From NCBI GenBank assembly GCA_016210925.1, contig JACQTF010000085.1:1-39471 (forward strand): DNA of 39,471 nucleotides. The letters run 5' to 3'. This document shows positions 27,384-36,030 of the stretch, in pieces. Below the pieces are notes generated by a model that searched no databases, was not told where the DNA came from, and saw only the letters and a list, made by a program, of their open reading frames with translations. The DNA comes from Acidobacteriota bacterium. GTDB lineage: Bacteria > Acidobacteriota > UBA6911 > JACQTF01. How positions within the stretch are numbered: the first letter of the stretch is position 1; each line of letters begins with the position of its first letter. The translations under genes and the position numbers were made by a program.

Positions 27384-27899
27384 CGGGCATATCCAGTGAC
27401 ACCCCCTATGGCTGAGGCCCCGGATAGTCCCTCAGTCATTGTCTGATCGGCCGGGGACCGATGGCGTGGGGGAAGTCACGCGGGCTAACGGCACGATCCT
27501 CGCCTCGTAGATGAGTCGCTCCAGGAGACGGGCGAGGTTCCCTCGATGCCCTTCTACGATTTCTTCAGGCTTGGATCTGGTCCGCCCGCGGGTAAAAGCC
27601 GGTGTGGTCGGAGGTAAACCGGCGGGAACAGATGTAATCCAGGGGTGATCCTGGGCTCCTTGCGGATCGCCTCTTCGATCTGGTCCCATGAGGTAATCGA
27701 CCGCCTTGTCGCCCAACCCGCGGGCTGGGGGCGGGGCAAAGGTAGGATCGCCGGGCCACTACGGTCTAACTACCGGAGAATGTCCCAAAAACGGCTGGGG
27801 CCGGGCTGACACGCCGGAAGGATCCATCCTGCAAGGATGCCTTTCAGGGCCAGAGGCCGAACGGGATGTCTTCCCTTCTGCCAGTATTCTCCCACTGGC
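27384..27899. other. Gap without a convincing gene; decayed coding traces
   Basis: Between the integrase fragment and the M48 promoter no intact gene is seen. On the minus strand around 27480-27740 pieces in different frames look protein-like (WDQIEEAIRKEPRITPGLH in one, KPEEIVEGHRGNLARLLERL in another), as if one frameshifted reading frame once crossed the region. I do not recognise it. No repeats or tRNA are visible. Confidence 0.4.
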
Positions 27900-27928
27900 T
27901 TGACACGGGAGGACCGGGGCACTAAAAT
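27900..27928 (+). promoter_or_regulatory. Consensus sigma-70 promoter of the M48 protease gene
   Basis: TTGACA at 27900-27905 and TAAAAT at 27923-27928 are separated by exactly 17 bases. The predicted start near 27935 gives a leader of about 70 bases. Confidence 0.75.
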
Positions 27929-28005
27929 AACTTTAGTTGGAAGAATTTTTGAAACTTCTCTATCTGGCGAAATTCTTCAAGATGGTAACCTCAAGGGGTG
28001 AACCC

Positions 28006-29031
28006 ATGACTCGATCCAAAGGGGTCCTGCAGATCGTTTTGGTCTTTCTGATGGTGGCGGGCGCGATTCCGGGGGCAGGGTGGGCCTCCAGGCGCCATGC
28101 CGATGTGGACAAGATTGGTCAGCGGGACATTAATGGTCGGGTCGCGTGGTTTTTCCCAAATTTCGTCTCCCTGGACAAGGAGATTGAGATTGGGGCCCAG
28201 GTCGCTGGCCAGTTCGAACAGACGGCCAAGCTCATTGACGATCCCGTGGTCAATGAGTACGTGGACCGGCTGGCGCAGAATGTGGTCCGCCATTCCGACT
28301 CCAAGGTCCCGTTCCACGTCAAGGTGGTAGACACGGATGAACCCAATGCCTTCGCCCTTCCCGGGGGTTACTTCTTCGTCAACAAGGGACTGATCCTGGC
28401 GGCGGAGGACGAAAGCCAGCTGGTGGGCGTCATGGCCCACGAAATCGCCCACGTGGCCGCTCGACACGCCACCGAGCGAATGACCAAAGCCCAGCTCCTT
28501 CAGTTCGCTGCCCTCCCTTCCATTTTCATCGGCGGTTATGGTGGTTACGCGATTCAGAACGCCCTGGGACTGGGAATCAACCTGGGTATCCTGGGCGTCA
28601 CCAGGGAATCGGAGGAAGAGGCGGACCAGTTGGGAGTGCAATACACCTGGAACTCGGGGTACGACCCTGCCGCGTTCGTGTCGTTTTTCGAGAAGCTCTC
28701 GGCACAGGAGAAAAACAAACCGGGTACCTTCGCTGGCTTTTTCCGGACCCACCCCACGTTCGACGACCGAATCACCAAGGCCAGCGAAGAGATGCGGTAT
28801 CTTCCTGCCCGGGAGGAATACGTTCTGACCACGTCCGAGTTTGATCGGGTCAAACAGCGGATCACTGAGCTGGACACCGCCGCCAAGTCCGCCGGCAACC
28901 TGGGAGCGGCTCCGGCCAAGACCAAGCCCACGCTGAAGCGGCGAACGGGTGCCGACGATCAGGAGGATAAGTCCAAGCGAGAGAAGCCCACGTTGAAACG
29001 GCCCACCGATCAGCAGCCCCAGCAGCCTTGA
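28006..29031 (+). CDS. Exported M48-family zinc metalloprotease
   Basis: A 341-residue protein with an N-terminal signal peptide (cleavage near GAGWAS, residue 28). HEIAH at 145-149 binds zinc and ESEEEADQLG (201-210) supplies the third ligand, as in periplasmic BepA/LoiP-like M48 proteases that check outer-membrane proteins. TPR repeats of BepA are lacking; instead the C terminus is a charged tail with KPTLKR twice. The ATG at 28006 follows AAGGGG; a longer frame from 27937 would overlap the predicted transcription start. It stands before the TolC-like gene but 223 bases away. Confidence 0.9.
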   Translation: MTRSKGVLQIVLVFLMVAGAIPGAGWASRRHADVDKIGQRDINGRVAWFFPNFVSLDKEIEIGAQVAGQFEQTAKLIDDPVVNEYVDRLAQNVVRHSDSKVPFHVKVVDTDEPNAFALPGGYFFVNKGLILAAEDESQLVGVMAHEIAHVAARHATERMTKAQLLQFAALPSIFIGGYGGYAIQNALGLGINLGILGVTRESEEEADQLGVQYTWNSGYDPAAFVSFFEKLSAQEKNKPGTFAGFFRTHPTFDDRITKASEEMRYLPAREEYVLTTSEFDRVKQRITELDTAAKSAGNLGAAPAKTKPTLKRRTGADDQEDKSKREKPTLKRPTDQQPQQP

Positions 29032-29254
29032 TATTAAGCTTTCACCGTCAGCAATCAGCTGAAACTGAATGATGGCGGCTGAACGCTGAGGCCGCATTCC
29101 CATCGGTCGGTTCAGACGACTGCCCGCAAGTCTGCCCCCATCCGCTTTTTCGAAACAATCCTCGGCGCGGCTGCGTATGATACTCTGCGGTCCGGGGGAT
29201 CTTGCGACGCCGCCCCGGGACGTTCACGATCTTTAAATTCTCAGGAGCGATACA

Positions 29255-30865
29255 ATGAACAGAGCATTCTTGCTGGCCGGTGCGATGGTGTTTTTCCCCG
29301 GCTCGTTGTCCGCCCAGACCTCCTCCCAGATGGGCCCTTACGACACGTTCGTGCAGCGAGCCGAAAAGAGCGGTAAGGCGTTCAAGGTCACCATGGATCA
29401 GGTGATCAAGATGGCCCTGGAAAACAACCTGGAAATTCGCATCGAAGACTATAACGAAGAGCTCTTCCAGCACCGGGTCCGCGGCTCGTACGGCTTCTAC
29501 GATCCTGTGGTAGGGGGCGGGCTCGGGTACAACCGGAACAACATCCCCTCGGGCAACATCCTTAACGCCGGTGCGGGGCTGAATCTCTTCTTCCGCGAGG
29601 GCTACTCGTGGGACTGGTTCTTTCGCCAGAACCTGCCCCAAGGGGGCGACGTCAACACCGCCTTGACCACGACCCGGGACGCCACCAACAGCCTGTTCGC
29701 TTCCGTAAACCCCAGCTACAACGCCAACCTGCTGATGACCGTCACTCAACCTCTGCTGAGGGATTTCGGAATGAACGCGGTCAAACGCCAGATCCGGATC
29801 GTGCAAAAGGACCGAGAGATCAGCGACGCCCAGTTTGCCCAGCGGGTCAGCGATATCATCGCTCAGGTGCAGCGCCTGTACTGGGATCTGACGCTGGCTA
29901 TTCGGGACCAGGAGATCCGCAAACAGTCCATGGAACTGGCGCGCATTCAACTGGAAAACAACAAGAAACGGGTGGAGATCGGGACGCTGGCCCCCCTGGA
30001 CATCACCAAGGCCCGGGCGGAGGTGGCGCGGCGTGAGGAGGAGGTGATCGCCGCGGAGGCCAGGATTCAGACCGCGGAAAACCTGTTGAAGGGCATGCTC
30101 TCGGAGGACCCTCAATCCCCTCTCTGGGGACTTTTCCTGATCCCCATCGAAGATCCCAAGTTCCGGGACCTTCCGCTGGAGCTGAACAAGGCGATCAGCA
30201 CGGCTTTTGAGAACCGGCCGGAGCTGGAGCAGTTGCGTTTGGAGATGGAGAAGAACGGCATCCAGACCCAATACCAGCAAAACCAGGGACGATGGAGACT
30301 GGATCTCTCGGGCCAGTTTGGAACCCGTGGCTTGGCGGGATTCAGCCATTCCCGGGTATTCGTCGATCCCACCGGCAACCGGGTCGTGGTGCCGGAGTTG
30401 TCCAGGGGTGCGGGCGACGCCTACAGCCAGGTGTTCACAGGGGACTTCCGGAACTACCAGGCCGGGGTCCGGTTGGAGATTCCCCTGCGAAACCGGAGCC
30501 ACGATGCCGAGCTGGGACAGCTGAAAGTGACTGAGCGGCGGCTCCTGGCCCAGAGGAAAAACCTGGAACAACAAATCATGGTGGAGGTGCGCAACGCCAT
30601 TCAGAACATCGAGATCGCCAAGAAGCGCCTGGATTCTGCCCGACTGGCCCGGGAGCTCTCACAGGAACAGCTGGACGGCGAGACCAAGCGCTTTCACGCG
30701 GGCCTCTCCACCAACTTCGAGGTCCTGCAATACCAGCGCGATCTGTCTCTGGCCCAGTTGTCGGAGACCCAGACCCTCATCGATTATCAGAAAGCCATCA
30801 GCGACCTGCAAAAGGCCATGTTTACCATCGTGGATGAGAACGCTATACACATTGCCCGGGAGTGA
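29255..30865 (+). CDS. TolC-family outer-membrane efflux protein
   Basis: A 536-residue protein with a signal peptide (cleaved near SLSA, residue 20) and two long coiled-coil halves typical of TolC: first repeat from VTMDQVIKMALENNLEIRI, second from PLELNKAISTAFENRPELEQL, with FEVLQYQRDLSLAQLSETQTLIDYQKAISDL-like helix at the end. AGGAG precedes the ATG. It forms the outer-membrane channel of a tripartite exporter or type I system, but no membrane-fusion or inner-membrane partner is adjacent. A weak TATGAT lies near 29178; no good -35 is seen. Confidence 0.9.
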   Translation: MNRAFLLAGAMVFFPGSLSAQTSSQMGPYDTFVQRAEKSGKAFKVTMDQVIKMALENNLEIRIEDYNEELFQHRVRGSYGFYDPVVGGGLGYNRNNIPSGNILNAGAGLNLFFREGYSWDWFFRQNLPQGGDVNTALTTTRDATNSLFASVNPSYNANLLMTVTQPLLRDFGMNAVKRQIRIVQKDREISDAQFAQRVSDIIAQVQRLYWDLTLAIRDQEIRKQSMELARIQLENNKKRVEIGTLAPLDITKARAEVARREEEVIAAEARIQTAENLLKGMLSEDPQSPLWGLFLIPIEDPKFRDLPLELNKAISTAFENRPELEQLRLEMEKNGIQTQYQQNQGRWRLDLSGQFGTRGLAGFSHSRVFVDPTGNRVVVPELSRGAGDAYSQVFTGDFRNYQAGVRLEIPLRNRSHDAELGQLKVTERRLLAQRKNLEQQIMVEVRNAIQNIEIAKKRLDSARLARELSQEQLDGETKRFHAGLSTNFEVLQYQRDLSLAQLSETQTLIDYQKAISDLQKAMFTIVDENAIHIARE

Positions 30866-30870
30866 GGCAT

Positions 30871-30921
30871 GAGGATCGAGAATCGAGGATTGAGGATTGC
30901 AATTCTCGATCCTCGATTCTC
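30871..30921. repeat. Two overlapping, mutually exclusive 13-bp inverted repeats
   Basis: 30871-30883 pairs perfectly with 30902-30914, and 30878-30890 pairs perfectly with 30909-30921, so the two stems compete. The region is built from repeated GAGGATCGAGAAT-like units. It begins five bases after the TolC-like stop codon and may act as a 3' stabilising structure or be repetitive DNA. No U-run. Confidence 0.65.
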
Positions 30922-30983
30922 AGCGGGTGAGGCGCCGCATTCGCGCTGCCGGGGCCAGGAAATATGCTAGAGTAAGCAGCCTG

Positions 30984-31829
30984 ATGGAAGGCATATCACC
31001 GCTGCTGGCTGCCGTCTTCGTCACCGGGTTGGTCTTCGGCAGCTTCCTCAACGTTTGCGTCCACCGAATACCCAGGGAGGAGTCGGTCGTGACTCCTCCT
31101 TCCCGCTGTCCCCGCTGCCGGGGGCCCATCCGCCCTTACGACAACATTCCTCTACTCAGCTTTGTCCTGCTGCGCGGGAAGTGCCGCCTTTGCGCCGCTC
31201 CCATTTCGTGGACCTACCCGCTGGTGGAGCTGGTGACCGGCTGTGTCTTCATCATTGCCTACCTGCGGAATGGGTGGTCCGCGTCGTTCCTGATCGACCT
31301 GCTGTTCTCTTGCATGATCATCGTCTTGGTCTGGGTGGACTATCAACACAAGATCCTGCCCGACAAGGTCACTTTGCCGGGCATTGTGCTGGGCGCGGCC
31401 CTGGCACCTCTGCGCCCCCCTCATTTTTGGGCGTGGGGCGACGTCCCACTGTCGGAGAACGGGTTTGGGCTGAATCTCACCACGCAGTCCTTGACCCAGC
31501 CCTTGTGGGGTGCACTGGTGGGAGGCGGTGCCCTGTGGTTGGTGGGGACGGCGTACCTGAAGCTGCGTCAGATCGAGGGCCTGGGCTTCGGCGACGTGAA
31601 GATGATGACCATGGTGGGGGCCTTCCTGGGATGGAAGCTGACCGTCCTCACCATCTTTCTGGGTTCCGCGGGAGGCGCGGTCCTGGGCACTTTCCTGATC
31701 CTGTTCAAGGGCAGGGACCTGAAACACCAGCTTCCCTTCGGCAGCTTCCTGGGTGTGGCGGCGCTGGCATCGCTTTGGGCGGGACGAGACCTGCTGCGCT
31801 GGTACTGGGGCGTTAGTTCCGATCCTTGA
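30984..31829 (+). CDS. pilD: Prepilin peptidase (A24 family, PilD/GspO)
   Basis: A 281-residue inner-membrane aspartic protease that cleaves and N-methylates type IV prepilins and pseudopilins. The N-terminal half has the two CxxC pairs (CPRCRGPI and CRLCAAPI) with YDNIPLLSF between; the catalytic aspartates are in VWVDYQHKILPD and GLGFGDVKM. About eight helices are present. The start at ATG 30984 fits MEGISPLLAAVF; the ribosome site is weak. It lies 81 bases before the histidine-kinase gene and close to the pseudopilins that are its likely substrates. Confidence 0.94.
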   Translation: MEGISPLLAAVFVTGLVFGSFLNVCVHRIPREESVVTPPSRCPRCRGPIRPYDNIPLLSFVLLRGKCRLCAAPISWTYPLVELVTGCVFIIAYLRNGWSASFLIDLLFSCMIIVLVWVDYQHKILPDKVTLPGIVLGAALAPLRPPHFWAWGDVPLSENGFGLNLTTQSLTQPLWGALVGGGALWLVGTAYLKLRQIEGLGFGDVKMMTMVGAFLGWKLTVLTIFLGSAGGAVLGTFLILFKGRDLKHQLPFGSFLGVAALASLWAGRDLLRWYWGVSSDP

Positions 31830-31910
31830 TGGCCTGAGGGGCCCGGGAGCCCTCCGTCGGATCCTGGTCCCTCAAGGAATGAAGGTTCGCTTCCTCGTGC
31901 CGGGAGCGTC

Positions 31911-33731
31911 GTGAAGAACCTGAGATACGAGACCCAGATTCGAGTCTTTTTCCTCCTCTTCGTTCTCGTCCTGATCCTGATCAATTTCCACAGCATCCAT
32001 TTGTATTACCGGAGCCGCAATGCCGTGCGGGAGATGGAGCTGGCAGCCGTCCGGCACCTGACCACGGCGTTTTCCAAGGAACTGGAACCCCAGTTGCGGG
32101 TCTCCGACCTTCGGGATCCCGGGCTCGCTGCGAACTTTCAACTGATTGCCGAGCGCTATCCGGTCCGGGAAGCCTTTTTGTACGACGACCAGGGCCGTCT
32201 GGTCAGAACCGTTGCCCTGACGGACGCCGCAAGCCTGGGCGCGGTTCCGCTGGATCGGGCCTGGACGGCCAGGCTGAAGTTCAATCCCAGCGTTGCCGAA
32301 TATCGTTCGTCCACGGCCGGCGCCGACCTGTTCCTCTCCGGGTTTGCGTTGCGAGACTCTTTTGGCGAGGCCACGGGATACGCGGTGCTGGTGGTGGAAC
32401 AGCCGCGGTACTGGGAAGGCGAGCAACGGGCACGCCTGCTGCTGACCTTCCAGCTTTTGGCGTTGGTCGTCGTGGTTCTGGCGATCGTGGCTTTTAGCCG
32501 CTGGCTGGTGGTGCCCTATCGGAAGCTGATGAAGACCGCCGAGTCAGCCACCGCCCCCGGAGGCGGCGCTCGGGACGAACTGGCGTTTCTGGTCCAAACC
32601 TTCCAGGGATTGTTCGCCCGACTGAAGGAGAAGGAAAAGGAGCTGGAGCGCCTCCACCGGATGGAGAAGGAGAGGGCCGAGCGCACCGAGGCCTTCAGCG
32701 AGAAGGTCGTCTCCAGCATCCAGAGCGCCCTGTTCACCGTGGACCGGCAGGGAACCATCCTGACCTTCAACCCGGCAGCCGAGGAGATCTTTGGTCGCTC
32801 TCGGAGCGACGTCGTCGGTAAACCCTACGGCGACTTGGTTGAGACCTCATCCCAATTTACGGATCTGCTGGAGCAGTGTCTGAAACAGGAGCGTTCGGGG
32901 ACCCTGAGGAGGGTGGAGATTCGGACCCGAAAAGATCAGAGGAAGTACCTGGGCATCTCCGTCTTTCCTCTGAAAGAGCGCGGGGAGAACGAAGGTGCGC
33001 TCTGCCTCATCTCGGACCTGACCGAGATCATCGAGTTGCAGCAGCAGGTGAAGCTGAGGGAGAATTTCGCGGCCCTGGGGGAGATGTCGGCTGGGATCGC
33101 TCACGAGTTCAAGAATTCTCTCGCCACCATTGCGGGCTATGCCCAGTTGCTGGAGCGGGTCGCTGATTCCCCGGACATGCGCAACAACGCCCAGGCCATC
33201 GCAGAGGAGACGCGGACCTCAGTGCAGATGGTGACCCGGTTCCTGGAGTTCGCCCGGCCCTACCAGCTGAACCCGGTGAGCTTCCTCTTGGACGAGGTGC
33301 TGGCGCGCTGCGTCGCGGACCTGCAGGGGGAAGAGCGGTTCCGCCACATCCAATTCGAACTCTCCCCCTCCGACCAGCAGATCCATGGAGACCCGGTCCT
33401 CGTCCGGCGGGCTCTGGCGAACCTGCTTCGGAACGCTGCTGAGTCCATCCCCCCGGACGCTCCCTCGGCCCGCGTGTCGGTGGAGTGCACCGTAGACCCG
33501 GGTGCGCCCCGGCGCGTCCGCATTCGCATCACTGACACCGGAACCGGCATCGCTCCTCAGAATCTGAAACGGATCTTCGTGCCTTTCCACACCACCAAGG
33601 CTTCCGGCACCGGCTTGGGACTGGCCATCTCTCAAAAAATCATCCTCTTCCACAATGGGAGGATTGAAGCCTCCTCCCATCCCGGCACCGGTAGCACTTT
33701 CACCGTTGTCCTGCCTCTGGCCGCTGATTGA
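31911..33731 (+). CDS. PAS-containing sensor histidine kinase (PilS/NtrB-like)
   Basis: A 606-residue kinase. One helix at residues 11-31, a periplasmic sensor region to about 176, a second helix (177-196), a HAMP-like linker and coiled coil to 260, a PAS domain (about 263-375) and the kinase core. The phospho-accepting histidine is H398 in AGIAHEFKNSLA; N box NLLRNAAESI, G1 DTGTGI, and G2 GTGLGLAI follow. The start is GTG at 31911 with GGGAG four bases before it. HEFKN is the H-box form of kinases that pair with NtrC-type regulators, but no response regulator is in the window. It may control the pilin genes downstream. Confidence 0.92.
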   Translation: MKNLRYETQIRVFFLLFVLVLILINFHSIHLYYRSRNAVREMELAAVRHLTTAFSKELEPQLRVSDLRDPGLAANFQLIAERYPVREAFLYDDQGRLVRTVALTDAASLGAVPLDRAWTARLKFNPSVAEYRSSTAGADLFLSGFALRDSFGEATGYAVLVVEQPRYWEGEQRARLLLTFQLLALVVVVLAIVAFSRWLVVPYRKLMKTAESATAPGGGARDELAFLVQTFQGLFARLKEKEKELERLHRMEKERAERTEAFSEKVVSSIQSALFTVDRQGTILTFNPAAEEIFGRSRSDVVGKPYGDLVETSSQFTDLLEQCLKQERSGTLRRVEIRTRKDQRKYLGISVFPLKERGENEGALCLISDLTEIIELQQQVKLRENFAALGEMSAGIAHEFKNSLATIAGYAQLLERVADSPDMRNNAQAIAEETRTSVQMVTRFLEFARPYQLNPVSFLLDEVLARCVADLQGEERFRHIQFELSPSDQQIHGDPVLVRRALANLLRNAAESIPPDAPSARVSVECTVDPGAPRRVRIRITDTGTGIAPQNLKRIFVPFHTTKASGTGLGLAISQKIILFHNGRIEASSHPGTGSTFTVVLPLAAD

Positions 33732-33828
33732 GTTTCCCTCCGCGGTCCGGCACCCGGACTACTGGTTGACGCCCCCCTTTTTTTCGCAAATTTTCCTCCT
33801 CCTTGGTTTCAGTCTCCAGGAGGTGCTG

Positions 33829-34251
33829 ATGGAGAACAAGAGGGGTTTTTCCGTGGTGGAACTGATGGTGGTCATGGCGGTGAGCGCCATTCTCTTGTCC
33901 GTGGCAGCCCCGTCGGTGTGGGCCCTCTTTCGAAGCTACCGCCTTGAATCGGGTGCTCGCGAAGTCGCGGGCGCGCTCCAGCAGGCTCGAGCCCAGGCCA
34001 TCACTCAAAACCTGTCGGTGCGGGTCCGGTTCAAAACGGGAAGCGGGGGCTACAGGTTGGAGACCGGGGAATCGGTCGTGATGTACGAACTGCCACCGCG
34101 AGTTCGCTTTGGTGCTGTGCCTGCACAAGGGATTTTCTTTCATTCCCGGGGGAATGCCGCTCCAGCAGGCTCCGTCGTCCTCTGGAGCGAGGACCGAGCT
34201 CGAAAAGTCGTGGTTTCCATCTCAGGAAGGATTCGAATCACGGATCCTTGA
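33829..34251 (+). CDS. GspH/FimT-type pseudopilin (first copy)
   Basis: A 140-residue minor pilin. The prepilin peptidase site is NKRG/FSVVELMVVMAV (glutamate at +5) followed by a single hydrophobic helix and a small beta domain ending SGRIRITDP. AGGAGGTG precedes the ATG. A TTGACG/AATTTT pair (33766-33794, spacer 17) upstream could be a weak promoter. The gene is the first of five type IV pilus-like minor pilins. Confidence 0.88.
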   Translation: MENKRGFSVVELMVVMAVSAILLSVAAPSVWALFRSYRLESGAREVAGALQQARAQAITQNLSVRVRFKTGSGGYRLETGESVVMYELPPRVRFGAVPAQGIFFHSRGNAAPAGSVVLWSEDRARKVVVSISGRIRITDP

Positions 34252-34376
34252 GGAGAGTTTAAGGGAGCTTGCGACTGTTACAAATAGTTACAGACCGGGC
34301 CGTCGCCAGGCTGTGTTAGAATTGCATTCAGCCGGGTTAGCCCTCTGACCTCAGTTCTTTAACACACCTTGAAGGG

Positions 34377-34391
34377 TGGCATGAGGATTGC
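34377..34391 (+). promoter_or_regulatory. Candidate sigma-54 promoter before the second pseudopilin
   Basis: TGGCATGAGGATTGC has GG and GC spaced by ten bases, as required for a -24/-12 element (consensus TGGCACN5TTGC). The predicted start near 34403 gives a 34-base leader to the ATG at 34437. A competing explanation is a 19-codon reading frame starting with ATG at 34381, which has AAGGG upstream and overlaps the pseudopilin start. Confidence 0.4.
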
Positions 34392-34436
34392 GTCTTTCAA
34401 CGGCCTGAAAGCGAGGCTGAGGGCGACGATCGCACG

Positions 34437-34892
34437 ATGATGACGGTAAGGCACGATCACGAGCGCGAAACCGGGCTGACGGTGGTGGAGTTACTCATCC
34501 TCGTCCTGACCCTGGCCATTCTCGTGGCAATCGTGGTTCCTGTTTATTCCCAGTTCGTGACCGCGTATCGCCTCTCTGCCGCGGCCAGCCTGGTCGCCGG
34601 GGAACTTCAAGCGGCCCGGATGCTGGCGGTCGCCGAGAACAACCAGTACGATCTGACCATCAACGGGGTTAACTTTCAGATCACCGATCCCAGCGACGCT
34701 AACAATCCGCCCCGGACTGAAAAGTTTTTGCCCCCGGGCGTGACCTTTAGTCAGACGCCGGCGCAGCCCATCCGATTCCGCTCCCGGGGCGAGGCCAACC
34801 CGTCGGGGACGGTGGTCGTGAGCAACGACTCGGGCACCATCACCATCGCTGTGGAACCGGCAGGGACCGTGCGGGTCACCGATAACCGGTAG
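34437..34892 (+). CDS. GspH/FimT-type pseudopilin (second copy)
   Basis: A 151-residue minor pilin. The leader is 13 residues, the cleavage site is RETG/LTVVELLILVL with glutamate at +5. After the helix comes a GspH-like domain with FLPPGVTFSQ and FRSRGEANPSGTVVVSN. It is diverged from the copy at 33829 but shares the plan of both. The ribosome site is weak, so translational coupling to a short upstream frame or a leader from the sigma-54-like site is possible. PilV, PilW and PilX-like genes follow. Confidence 0.88.
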   Translation: MMTVRHDHERETGLTVVELLILVLTLAILVAIVVPVYSQFVTAYRLSAAASLVAGELQAARMLAVAENNQYDLTINGVNFQITDPSDANNPPRTEKFLPPGVTFSQTPAQPIRFRSRGEANPSGTVVVSNDSGTITIAVEPAGTVRVTDNR

Positions 34893-34917
34893 GGAGATTC
34901 TAGTGAAGGAGCACCAG

Positions 34918-35343
34918 ATGCGGCTCGGGGAACAGCGCGGATTCACCCTCATCGAGACCATGGTCGCCATGGTGATCTTGATCTTCGGGGTGATCGCGGT
35001 GTCCAACCTGTTCATCGTGGCCGTCTCTAACAACGCGCTCGCCCGCTCGAAAACTACCGCCATGGCCACGGCGCAGCAGAGGATGGACGAGCTCAAGCGG
35101 GCCTACGTCAAAGATCCGTCCGCCTTCCCCACCGGGATCGCGAATCCCATCACGGTCCAGGTCAAAGACCCTCTCAAGTCGTCGAATAACATCATGAGCG
35201 AGTACACGGTGAGCTACACGTGGGCGGCTGGCCCCGGAAACTCCAAGACGGTGGAAGTCACGGTGCGGCCGACAAGAGCGCGGGCCGGGATGAACAAGAC
35301 GGTGATCCTCCGCTCGATCTTTTCCCTGACCTTCGAGGAATGA
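34918..35343 (+). CDS. PilV-like minor pilin
   Basis: A 141-residue minor pilin with site EQRG/FTLIETMVAMVIL (glutamate at +5), a helix, then ATAQQRMDELKRAYV, a typical PilV/GspI-like sequence. I chose ATG 34918 because AAGGAG lies six bases before it; a GTG at 34903 would add five residues. It is 25 bases downstream of the second GspH-like gene and overlaps the next gene's neighbourhood (gap two bases). Confidence 0.87.
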   Translation: MRLGEQRGFTLIETMVAMVILIFGVIAVSNLFIVAVSNNALARSKTTAMATAQQRMDELKRAYVKDPSAFPTGIANPITVQVKDPLKSSNNIMSEYTVSYTWAAGPGNSKTVEVTVRPTRARAGMNKTVILRSIFSLTFEE

Positions 35344-35345
35344 CC

Positions 35346-35999
35346 ATGAATTCTGGCGAGCGAGGTTTCAGCTTGATCGAGTTGCTGGTGGCGACCCTGG
35401 TGCTCACCGTCATTTCCGGGGCCATGTTCACCCTGCTGACCAAGGATCAGGAGACGTTTGTGGCGGAGAACGATTTTGTGGAAGCCACCCAGAACGCTCG
35501 GCTGACCATGGACATGGTCTCGTCGGTGGTGCGACAGGCGGGAAACAATCCCAACGGGGTGGCCCTGACCCCGTTCACGCTCGTCAATTGGTACAACGAT
35601 GCCAACAACAACGTCGTCTGCCGGGAGATTAGCATCCAGAGCGACATCACAGGGTCCACCAGCCAGGCCAACGGGACGGGCGATCCGGACGGGACGGTGA
35701 ACAGCCCGTGGGAAAACGTGACCTTCCGGTTCGCGTCGGGAACGCCCCTCGGGGAAGTTCAGATGCGCACCACCGCAGCCGGGCCGTTCCAACCCATAGC
35801 CAAGAACATCCAGGACGTGCGCTTTCTTTCCTTCGACAAGAATGGCGCTGCCACCAGCACGGCTGCCGATATCGCCAAGATCGGGATTCAAGTCGATGTG
35901 AGGACCACGTACCTCGATCCCAAAGCTCGCTCCCAAGGACTGACTCTGTACCGCTCCTTTACCCTGACCTCCGACGCCTACGTTCGCAGCAAGCAATAG
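35346..35999 (+). CDS. PilW-like minor pilin
   Basis: A 217-residue minor pilin with site GERG/FSLIELLVATLVL (glutamate at +5) and a larger beta-rich domain (VTFRFASGTPLGEVQMR, IQDVRFLSFDKNG). An in-frame ATG at 35340 overlaps the stop of the PilV-like gene (ATGA) and would add MT. With the other minor pilins it would form the tip or priming complex of a type IV pilus or related secretion system. Confidence 0.87.
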   Translation: MNSGERGFSLIELLVATLVLTVISGAMFTLLTKDQETFVAENDFVEATQNARLTMDMVSSVVRQAGNNPNGVALTPFTLVNWYNDANNNVVCREISIQSDITGSTSQANGTGDPDGTVNSPWENVTFRFASGTPLGEVQMRTTAAGPFQPIAKNIQDVRFLSFDKNGAATSTAADIAKIGIQVDVRTTYLDPKARSQGLTLYRSFTLTSDAYVRSKQ

Positions 36000-36030
36000 T
36001 CTGCGTGCCGGCACCCGCGCGAAGGATAAC

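Noticed and set aside
29048-30574. Minus-strand open frame of 508 codons
   Set aside because: Antisense to the TolC-like gene, which has a signal peptide and both TolC repeats.
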